A program made the position numbers and the translations under genes. Positions 1-4,952 of a stretch of 6,968 nt of DNA are shown here, piece by piece. The notes below the pieces were generated by a model, which was not told the origin of the DNA, did not search any database, and worked only from the letters and a program-made list of their open reading frames with translations. The stretch covers positions 1 to 6,968 of the forward strand of contig CAJONF010000156.1 in NCBI GenBank assembly GCA_905236665.1, in the 5' to 3' direction. The DNA comes from an uncultured Selenomonadaceae bacterium (GTDB taxonomy: Bacteria > Bacillota > Negativicutes > Selenomonadales > Selenomonadaceae). Position 1 is the first letter of the stretch. Every line of letters starts with the position of its first letter.

Positions 1-515
1 TGCCCGTCAAGCAAATCAGCATACATTTCCAAAAATCTCAAATCAAAAAACGGTTGAGTAAAAAATCCTGACGCTCCCGCCTGAGCTTTTCGTTCCACGC
101 GGTAAAGTTCTTCGCGAATCCCACTGCGATATTGATCGACGCCGGCATAAATTTTCACGTCTGGCAATTCCTCGCGAAATTTACGAATAACGTCAATCGT
201 CTCCGTAGGATAAACCGTGCGCGTTAAATCTTTTGGCGGATCGCCTGCGATAATCAAAACTTCTTTTATGTTGAACTTTATAAAATCTTCGCGCATCGGG
301 AGCGGTTTAGATAAATCAATGTCCATGGCTCGGACGTGCGGTATCGTCGGGAGCGCGGGTTGTGTAAATTCGGCGGCTTGCCAAGGTCTAAGCTCGAAAC
401 TCATCAAGTCGGGAATGTTCACGCAATCAACTTGCGGATATTTTTTTATAACGTCAATGTCCGCCCGAAGGCTCGCCGCGTCACGCGGAATAATTTCTAC
501 AGCGATTCTGCTCAT
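1..515 (-). CDS. Methylenetetrahydrofolate reductase-like (MetF-like) protein, 3' end cut by window edge
   Basis: The family reduces 5,10-methylene-THF to 5-methyl-THF with a flavin, in the cytoplasm, feeding methionine synthesis or C1 metabolism. Reading the minus strand from the ATG at 515-513 gives an open frame of 171 codons that leaves the window without a stop. It starts MSRIAVEIIPRD. Glu7 sits where the catalytic Glu of the family lies (Glu28 in E. coli MetF). GDPP with Asp92 and TQPFFD with Gln154 match E. coli Asp120 and Gln183, with almost the same spacing (62 versus 63 residues). The N-terminus is short and the sequence diverges from classical MetF, so it may belong to a MetF-like subgroup. 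An AAGGAG ribosome binding site precedes the ATG, and a good minus-strand promoter lies just beyond it. About 120 C-terminal residues would be missing if it has the usual length near 290. The family call is fairly sure; the precise substrate is not. Confidence 0.85.
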   Translation of the reverse strand, partial: MSRIAVEIIPRDAASLRADIDVIKKYPQVDCVNIPDLMSFELRPWQAAEFTQPALPTIPHVRAMDIDLSKPLPMREDFIKFNIKEVLIIAGDPPKDLTRTVYPTETIDVIRKFREELPDVKIYAGVDQYRSGIREELYRVERKAQAGASGFFTQPFFDLRFLEMYADLLDG

Positions 516-545
516 AAAATTTTCTCCTTTTCTATTTTTTTAGCT

Positions 546-574
546 ATGATAAACAATCGGCGGCTGAATGTAAA
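546..574 (-). promoter_or_regulatory. Sigma-A-type promoter for the MetF-like gene
   Basis: On the minus strand, TTTACA (574-569) and TATCAT (551-546) are separated by exactly 17 bases. The predicted transcript would start near 539 and leave a leader of about 24 nt containing the AAGGAG site. Its -35 box lies only 5 bases from the -35 box of the divergent GH25 promoter, so the two RNA polymerase sites abut. Confidence 0.65.
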
Positions 575-579
575 GCTTG

Positions 580-608
580 TTGCGAAAGAGGGCGGCTTAT
601 GTTATATT
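580..608 (+). promoter_or_regulatory. Sigma-A-type promoter for the GH25-like gene
   Basis: TTGCGA (580-585) and TATATT (603-608) are separated by 17 bases. The predicted start near 615 gives a leader of about 20 nt that is little more than an A/T run and the GAGGAGG ribosome binding site at 622-628. This promoter is divergent from, and adjacent to, that of the MetF-like gene. Confidence 0.65.
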
Positions 609-635
609 AAAAAAAATTTTTGAGGAGGATTTAAT

Positions 636-1334
636 ATGCGCGGTGTAGATGTTTCCATTTTTAATGAATCCGTTGACTGGTCGGCTCTGAAGGCGGCGGG
701 CATTGATTTTGCAATTTGTCGCACGGGTTATGGCAAAAGCGGCGTCGACGAAAGTTTTCAAGGTCACGTGGGCAGGGCGCATGAAGCCGGATTGATTTGC
801 GGGGCTTATCATTATTCCTACGCGCTTACACCTGCTGACGCGGCGCAGGAGGCTCGCTTCTGCAAAGAGCTGATTGAAAAAGCCGGCGTTCTGCTTGAAT
901 TGCCTGTGTGGTTTTCCATGGCGGACGGCGACAATTATAAAAAACGTCATGGCTTTGATTTTTCCCGCAAAAATATAACTGCAATCTGTGAACTTTTCCT
1001 GGACAATATTAAGCCGCTGAATTGTGGTGTTTATGCTCCGCTGTCGTGGTTGGAAGATTATATAGATTGGCGATCGCTGGGCTGTGATATTTGGTCTGCT
1101 CAATGGAGCGCGGAAGATTCTTTCAAAGGGCGTATGTGGCAATACACCGACGCGCTTAAAATCGGCGGTCAAACTTTTAATGGAAATATTTTATACGACG
1201 CCAACGCCACGCCGCAAGTTAAACCGCAAGCTACTACTACCACTCCTGCTACTCCTGCCGCCGCTCCCGCCGCTGAACATGAACTTTCCGCTCAAGAAAG
1301 AATTCAACAGATTTTAGCCAACGCCAGAAAATAA
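636..1334 (+). CDS. GH25 (lysozyme/muramidase) fold protein, probably catalytically inactive, with Pro/Ala/Thr tail
   Basis: GH25 enzymes cut the MurNAc-GlcNAc bond of peptidoglycan. The domain spans about residues 1-190: GVDVS at 3-7, DW at 14-15, AGLICGAYHYSYA at 51-63, LPVWF at 89-93, WQYTD at 168-172 and GNILY at 183-187. The family's DxE catalytic pair after PVWF should fall at residues 94 and 96, but these are Ser and Ala. The late Asp usually found before GN is Asn182. Only Asp5 of the usual acidic set remains, so hydrolysis is doubtful; a binding or regulatory role is an inference. Residues 191-213 are a Pro/Ala/Thr linker, followed by a charged, probably helical end (214-232). There is no signal peptide: the domain starts at residue 3, and an in-frame TGA at 621-623 rules out an upstream start. 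GAGGAGG lies 7 bases before the ATG. The frame is intact and its GC content is higher than that of the genes downstream. Confidence 0.85.
   Translation: MRGVDVSIFNESVDWSALKAAGIDFAICRTGYGKSGVDESFQGHVGRAHEAGLICGAYHYSYALTPADAAQEARFCKELIEKAGVLLELPVWFSMADGDNYKKRHGFDFSRKNITAICELFLDNIKPLNCGVYAPLSWLEDYIDWRSLGCDIWSAQWSAEDSFKGRMWQYTDALKIGGQTFNGNILYDANATPQVKPQATTTTPATPAAAPAAEHELSAQERIQQILANARK
1230..1274 (+). repeat. Low-complexity trinucleotide-like tract encoding the Ala/Thr/Pro linker
   Basis: This stretch is built almost entirely from ACN, CCN and GCN codons and encodes residues 199-213 of the GH25-like protein. The period is three, so changes in copy number would keep the reading frame. It behaves as a flexible linker between the domain and the short C-terminal helix. 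Confidence 0.6.
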
Positions 1335-1394
1335 AATCCAAACTACCTCTAAGCCTGTGCAAAAAAGTAATTCATTCTATGTTAATTTTATTGG

Positions 1395-1423
1395 TTGACA
1401 GAAAATTTTTAGGTGACTATAAT
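1395..1423 (+). promoter_or_regulatory. Perfect-consensus sigma-A promoter of the cold-shock gene
   Basis: TTGACA (1395-1400) and TATAAT (1418-1423) both match the consensus exactly, with the optimal 17-base spacer. Transcription should start near 1430 and leave a leader of about 44 nt. Such a strong core promoter suits a highly expressed small protein. No terminator is visible between the GH25-like gene and this promoter, so some read-through from upstream is possible. Confidence 0.85.
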
Positions 1424-1431
1424 TAATCAGC

Positions 1432-1441
1432 TTGTGCACAA
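1432..1441. promoter_or_regulatory. 10-bp perfect palindrome at the predicted cold-shock transcription start
   Basis: TTGTGCACAA is fully self-complementary and covers roughly +2 to +12 of the predicted transcript. It could be an operator half-site pair or a small 5'-end structure in the leader RNA. I do not recognise a regulator for it, and a 10-base palindrome can also occur by chance. Confidence 0.3.
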
Positions 1442-1458
1442 AGAGCGACAAAATTATT

Positions 1459-1464
1459 GGAGGT
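1459..1464 (+). promoter_or_regulatory. Ribosome binding site that fixes the cold-shock start at 1474
   Basis: GGAGGT ends 9 bases before the ATG at 1474. It nearly touches the in-frame ATG at 1465 and lies downstream of the in-frame ATG at 1432, so neither of those can use it. The protein that begins at 1474 also has the standard family N-terminus. Confidence 0.85.
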
Positions 1465-1473
1465 ATGTTTGAC

Positions 1474-1674
1474 ATGGCAGTTGGTAAGGTAAAGTGGTTT
1501 AGCGCAGAAAAAGGTTACGGATTCATTGCTCGCGAAGAAGGCGACGACGTATTTGTTCACTTCTCCGCCATCCAAAGCGACGGCTATAAAACTCTTGATG
1601 AAGGTCAGGAAGTTTCTTTTGACATCATCGAAGGTGAACGCGGTCCGCAGGCGGCCAACGTGAAAAAACTTTAA
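1474..1674 (+). CDS. csp: Cold-shock protein (CspA/CspB family), 66 aa
   Basis: This is a small single-stranded RNA/DNA-binding protein of the OB-fold cold-shock family. It melts RNA secondary structure and acts in the cytoplasm, either after a temperature drop or constitutively. Both nucleic-acid-binding motifs are present: RNP1 as KGYGFI (residues 13-18) and RNP2 as VFVHF (26-30). The conserved GKVKWF start (4-9) and the RGPQAANV end (56-63) are also there, and 66 residues is the usual length. It stands alone with its own consensus promoter and terminator. The leader is only about 44 nt, shorter than the long structured leaders of the cold-inducible E. coli csp genes, so it may be expressed constitutively; that is an inference. 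The family assignment is close to certain, but which Csp paralogue it is cannot be told. Confidence 0.97.
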   Translation: MAVGKVKWFSAEKGYGFIAREEGDDVFVHFSAIQSDGYKTLDEGQEVSFDIIEGERGPQAANVKKL

Positions 1675-1700
1675 GCGTTGAATTGCAAAATCTTGCTAAA

Positions 1701-1750
1701 AAAAATGACTTGTTTCCGAAGAGCGTTTGTCGGGAGCAGGTCATTTTTAA
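1701..1750 (+). terminator. Long-stem intrinsic terminator of the cold-shock gene
   Basis: Bases 1701-1719 can pair with 1730-1748 over 19 positions, using three G-U wobbles and five outer A-U pairs, around a 10-base loop. The T run at 1744-1748 ends the stem. The A run at 1698-1705 would serve as a U run on the other strand, so it could act in both directions. It separates the csp unit from the xth gene run. Confidence 0.85.
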
Positions 1751-1786
1751 TTTAGTTATTAAGATTTCTTGAAAAAATTTTAAGCG

Positions 1787-1816
1787 TTGCGTTCGTTCGA
1801 TTTTTAAAATTATTTT
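1787..1816 (+). promoter_or_regulatory. Possible weak promoter for the xth gene run
   Basis: TTGCGT (1787-1792) and TATTTT (1811-1816) are 18 bases apart. The match is mediocre in AT-rich DNA. However, a promoter is expected somewhere here, because the csp terminator lies upstream and xth begins at 1883. Confidence 0.3.
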
Positions 1817-1834
1817 GTAGCTCCAAAATAAATT
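1807..1834. promoter_or_regulatory. AT-rich dyad with 8-base spacer upstream of xth (possible operator)
   Basis: TTATTTT (1810-1816) and AAAATAA (1825-1831) are exact inverted repeats around gtagctcc, with two more pairs beyond one mismatch. The dyad overlaps the weak candidate -10 box, as an operator might. No U run follows, so it is not a terminator. The composition is so AT-rich that chance is a real alternative. Confidence 0.3.
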
Positions 1835-1882
1835 AGCAAAGAAAAGGGGCTTAATTAATTTAACTGTTAGAAAGGTGATTTT

Positions 1883-2650
1883 ATGAAATTTGTATCGTGG
1901 AATGTAAACGGATTGCGCGCTCGTTTGAAAAAAGATTTTATGCCCGCTTTTAAATCTCTGAACGCAGATATTTTCGCTGTACAGGAAATTAAAATGCAAA
2001 AAGGCGATATTATCCTTGATTTAAACGCTTATAAACAGTTTTGGAACTACGGCGAGCGAAAAGGTTACTCCGGAACCGCAATTTTTTCTAAAATTGAGCC
2101 GCAAAATGTATTTTACGGAATTTCTTGCGAAGAATTTGACAAAGAAGGTCGCGTTATCACTTTGGAACTCGAAAATTTCTTTTTTGTCAATGTTTACGTC
2201 CCAAATTCCCATAATCTTGAATGGTTGGAACGCCGAATGGCTTGGGAAAATATTTTCCGCGAATTTTTACAAAATCTCGATAAAAAAAAGCCTGTAATCG
2301 TCTGCGGGGATTTTAATGTGGCTCATCAGCCGATTGATTTAAAAAATCCCGCCTCAAATCATCATAGCGCGGGTTTTAGCGATGAAGAACGCGAAAAATT
2401 TTCTATTTTGCTCAATTCCGGCTTTGTAGACATTTTTCGTCGCCGAAATCCAAATTTAACCGGTGCTTACACGTGGTGGAGCTATATTCGCAAGGCGCGG
2501 CTAACAAATGCCGGTTGGCGCATTGATTATTTTCTAATTTCTGAACGTTTAACTGAAAAAATCGCCGACGCAACGATTGAAAACGAAATTTTTGGCAGTG
2601 ACCATTGCCCAATTACTTTATCAGTAAAAAATTTGGAGAAAATGCCATGA
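1883..2650 (+). CDS. xth: Exodeoxyribonuclease III (Xth/ExoA, AP endonuclease)
   Basis: This Mg-dependent enzyme cuts DNA 5' of abasic sites and trims 3' ends from duplex DNA in base-excision repair. It is a complete member of the exonuclease-endonuclease-phosphatase fold with the usual length (255 aa). Visible active-site residues are Asn7 in SWNVNG, Glu35 in VQEIK, Tyr105 in VYVPNS, Asp143 and Asn145 in GDFNVAH, Asp215 in WRIDYF, and the terminal pair Asp240-His241 in SDHCP. The start has AAAGGTGA at 1871-1878, 4 bases ahead of the ATG. It is the first gene of a plus-strand run; its last four bases overlap the start of the thiolase gene (ATGA), which suggests translational coupling. All key residues are present, so it should be active. 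Confidence 0.97.
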   Translation: MKFVSWNVNGLRARLKKDFMPAFKSLNADIFAVQEIKMQKGDIILDLNAYKQFWNYGERKGYSGTAIFSKIEPQNVFYGISCEEFDKEGRVITLELENFFFVNVYVPNSHNLEWLERRMAWENIFREFLQNLDKKKPVIVCGDFNVAHQPIDLKNPASNHHSAGFSDEEREKFSILLNSGFVDIFRRRNPNLTGAYTWWSYIRKARLTNAGWRIDYFLISERLTEKIADATIENEIFGSDHCPITLSVKNLEKMP

Positions 2651-3783
2651 AAGTTTATATTTTGGGCGGTTTACGCACGCCGATTGTAGTTTCAGGCACA
2701 AAATTTAAAAATATTCGTCCGGAAATGCTCGGCGCGGAAGTTTTGAAGGCTTTGCAGAAAAAATTTCGCTTAAAACACGTCGACGAAGTGATTTGCGGAA
2801 ATGCGGTCGGCACCGGCGGAAATATTTCTCGACTTATGACGCTTTTAGCCGGTTTTGATGAAAAAACTGCCGCTTTGACCGTTGATAGGCAATGTGCAAG
2901 CGGTGCGGCGGCTATTTCTATTGCTTTTTGTAAAATTTCTTGTGGAATTTCTGATTTAATTATCGCTGGTGGCGTGGAAAGTGCCTCTTTACAGCCTCTT
3001 AGAATCTATAATCCGAACGATGAGCGATTTTTTTTGACTAAAATTGATGATATTCAGGGCGCATATCGAACTGCGCAGTTTTCTCCGAACGAAATTGACG
3101 AATTTGCCATGATTAAAGGTGCTCAACGCGTTGCAGACGCTGAAAATTTTTCAAAAAGTGATCTCGACGCGTGGGCTTTGATTAGTCATCGCCGCGCAGC
3201 CGCTTCGACTGAACTTTTACGCGATTTTATCATTGAAATTAACGGAATTAGCCAGGATACGTCGATAAAAAAGAATATTTCGCAAAAAATTCTCGATCGT
3301 GCACCACTTCCGCTCGGAAAAAATACAAAAATTTCTGCTGGGAACGCTTGTCGCATAAATGACGGCGCGGCTTTTGTCGTTTTAGCTAGCGAAAAGTTCG
3401 TTTTTGATAATTTTTTGTCACCAGCCGCAGAAATTCTCGATGTGGCAACCGGTGGCGTCAATCCCCTAGAAAGTCCACGCGGTGCACAAATAATTTCCGA
3501 TAAAATTTTGAAAAAAAACGCTCTGACTTATGAAAATCTCGCCGCGATTGAATTTAATGAGGCTTTTTCCGTGATTGATTTACTTTTTGAGCGAAATCAC
3601 CCAAATTGCGTCGAAAAATTTAACAAACTCGGCGGTGCACTGGCTTATGGGCATCCTTATGGCGCGAGCGGCGCGATTTTGATGATTAATTTGCTTGCCG
3701 CGCTCAAAAATTCCGGCGGACTTGGTCTGCTCAGCATTGCGGGCGCGGGCGGTACCGGCGAAGCAATTTTAATCAAAGTTTGA
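2647..3783 (+). CDS. Thiolase-family protein (acetyl-CoA acetyltransferase-like) with Ala at the second catalytic cysteine
   Basis: Thiolases join or cleave acyl-CoA units through a cysteine thioester. The protein has 378 residues, close to the usual ~390. The nucleophile Cys83 lies in DRQCASG, AGNACRINDGAA (231-242) matches the conserved AGNAS-NDGAA motif, NEAF is at 304-307, and His336 lies in GHPYGASG. The C-terminal motif, normally C-[IV]-G-G-G, reads A-G-A-G-G at 365-369, so the second (acid/base) cysteine is Ala365. Classical thiolysis or condensation may therefore be weak or altered; that is an inference. I chose the ATG at 2647, which overlaps the xth stop, because GGAG at 2635-2638 precedes it and MKVYILGGLRTP is the natural thiolase start; an in-frame ATG at 2605 lies within xth coding sequence. 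The downstream ligase suggests a shared acyl-CoA pathway, and the pair recalls yhfS/yhfT of Bacillus subtilis. The substrate is unknown. Confidence 0.88.
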   Translation: MKVYILGGLRTPIVVSGTKFKNIRPEMLGAEVLKALQKKFRLKHVDEVICGNAVGTGGNISRLMTLLAGFDEKTAALTVDRQCASGAAAISIAFCKISCGISDLIIAGGVESASLQPLRIYNPNDERFFLTKIDDIQGAYRTAQFSPNEIDEFAMIKGAQRVADAENFSKSDLDAWALISHRRAAASTELLRDFIIEINGISQDTSIKKNISQKILDRAPLPLGKNTKISAGNACRINDGAAFVVLASEKFVFDNFLSPAAEILDVATGGVNPLESPRGAQIISDKILKKNALTYENLAAIEFNEAFSVIDLLFERNHPNCVEKFNKLGGALAYGHPYGASGAILMINLLAALKNSGGLGLLSIAGAGGTGEAILIKV

Positions 3784-3822
3784 ACGAAAAATCATCTTAA
3801 AAATTATTTTAGGGGGTTCAAA

Positions 3823-4917
3823 ATGAATTTTTACGATTTACTTAAGGCTCAAACTGAAAATTTTCCCGAAAAAATATTTTTGCGCGTTGATGAACAAATT
3901 TTTTCCTATAAAAACTTTTTCGACACACTGGAAAACGATTCTGACATAAAATTTATTGCTCAAGCTAGAAAATTTTTCATTTCGCAAAAAAATAATCGCT
4001 CAAATCTCTTTGAAGTTCATACCAGCGGCTCAACTAACACTCCAAAAGTTTTAATGCGCTCTTTTGAAAGTTGGAATGATTTTTTTCCTACTCAAAATAA
4101 AATTTTTCGCATAAATAATTCGTCAAAACTGTTTATACATGGCGATTTGAAGTTTACTGGCAATTTAAATGCGTTTATGTCGGTATTAAATGCCGGTGGA
4201 ACAGTAATTACAAGCGATAAATTCGCTCCAAAGCACTGGATTAACTTAATTAAATGTGCTACAAACATTTATTTAGTTCCTTCTAAACTAATTTTGCTGT
4301 CAAAAGGTGCGCCGATTGATAATATTCGCTCAATTTTTACCGGTTCGCAGGTTTTAAACGAAAATCAAAGTCTTGCTCTGATGAAAAAATTTCCCTCTGC
4401 CGAAATTTTTCTTTATTACGGTGCTAGCGAACTAAGTTACATAACTTACAAAAAAATTTCTGCGGAAAATGCTTTTGACGTGCAAAATCTTGGAAAAACT
4501 TTCGCCGGAGTGAAAATTTTCATTCAAAACGGATTAATTTATGTCGATACGCCGTTTCATGTGGAAAATTTTAAAAATCCTGGGACGGTCGGAGATGCGG
4601 GTTTTATAAATGAAAATGGCGAATTAATTTTTATTGGTCGCGGCGAAGATTTTATTAATCGCGGTGGAATTAAGGTTTTTGCGTCGAAAATTGAACAAAA
4701 ATTAATGAATTTAGACGGTGTGGAGGCAGTTGCGGTCGTAAAAATTACAGATAAAACCCGCGGAGAAAATTTTTTAGCTTATATCGTTGGTAAAATCGAT
4801 AAAAAAATTATTCAAAAGGCACTTTTGCCAGCCGAATTGCCGCGAGAAATTATTTTCGTCGAAAATTTGCCACTAAATGAGTCTGGAAAGATTGACAAAA
4901 GAAAATTATCGTCTTAA
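3823..4917 (+). CDS. Compact AMP-binding acyl-CoA synthetase/ligase-like protein
   Basis: This is a member of the ANL adenylate-forming superfamily, which activates a carboxylic acid with ATP and usually transfers it to CoA. Motifs appear in order: P-loop HTSGSTNTPK (66-75), a substrate-pocket segment near LVPSKL (151-156), YYGASE (198-203), GD (257-258), GR (272-273), the hinge region GGIKVFASKIE (281-291), and the C-terminal SGKID with catalytic Lys356. At 364 residues it is much shorter than the usual 450-550. The loss lies before the P-loop, which is normally near residue 150 or later but here is at 66, so much of the first N-terminal subdomain appears missing. The frame is intact and all adenylation motifs remain. 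It follows the thiolase gene by 39 bases with AGGGGG at 3811-3816, so they are probably cotranscribed. It is the most AT-rich gene in the window. The acid substrate cannot be told; a fatty or dicarboxylic acid is possible. Confidence 0.85.
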   Translation: MNFYDLLKAQTENFPEKIFLRVDEQIFSYKNFFDTLENDSDIKFIAQARKFFISQKNNRSNLFEVHTSGSTNTPKVLMRSFESWNDFFPTQNKIFRINNSSKLFIHGDLKFTGNLNAFMSVLNAGGTVITSDKFAPKHWINLIKCATNIYLVPSKLILLSKGAPIDNIRSIFTGSQVLNENQSLALMKKFPSAEIFLYYGASELSYITYKKISAENAFDVQNLGKTFAGVKIFIQNGLIYVDTPFHVENFKNPGTVGDAGFINENGELIFIGRGEDFINRGGIKVFASKIEQKLMNLDGVEAVAVVKITDKTRGENFLAYIVGKIDKKIIQKALLPAELPREIIFVENLPLNESGKIDKRKLSS

Positions 4918-4952
4918 ACTGCAAAAAAAGTTATTTATGGAGGAAAATTTTT

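Noticed and set aside
217..623. Two overlapping plus-strand open frames of 95-108 codons
   Set aside because: They lie mostly antisense to the recognisable MetF-like gene, have no family resemblance, and run across its promoter region.
597..1172. Minus-strand open frame of 191 codons opposite the GH25-like gene
   Set aside because: It lies inside a clear GH25 coding frame, resembles no family I know, and has no convincing ribosome binding site; it is a shadow of the plus-strand gene.
1432..1473. N-terminal extension of the cold-shock protein from an ATG at 1432
   Set aside because: The ATG at 1432 is practically at the predicted transcription start with no ribosome binding site; GGAGGT at 1459-1464 serves the ATG at 1474, which gives the standard family N-terminus.
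1670..1789. Direct repeat TTTAAGCGTTG at 1670-1680 and about 1779-1789
   Set aside because: It is only 11 bases, one copy overlaps the csp stop codon, and there is no third copy or bounded element; chance is likely.
1751..1882. BirA-type biotin operator upstream of the xth-thiolase-ligase run
   Set aside because: I looked for the TTGTTAACC-N15-GGTTAACAA pattern because of the yhfS/yhfT resemblance, but only short AT-rich fragments are present.
1625..1999. Minus-strand open frame of 124 codons covering the csp terminator and the start of xth
   Set aside because: It crosses a strong terminator hairpin and two real genes, and its product is unlike any family; its openness reflects AT-rich sequence read backwards.
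2605..2646. Earlier thiolase start at 2605
   Set aside because: It would add 14 residues from within the xth coding sequence; the ATG at 2647 has its own GGAG and begins the usual thiolase N-terminus.
1883..4917. Many recurrences of GAAAATTTT-like strings
   Set aside because: They fall in frame as Glu-Asn-Phe, Lys-Ile-Phe or similar codons in AT-rich genes and are not spaced regularly, so they reflect codon use and not a repeat array.
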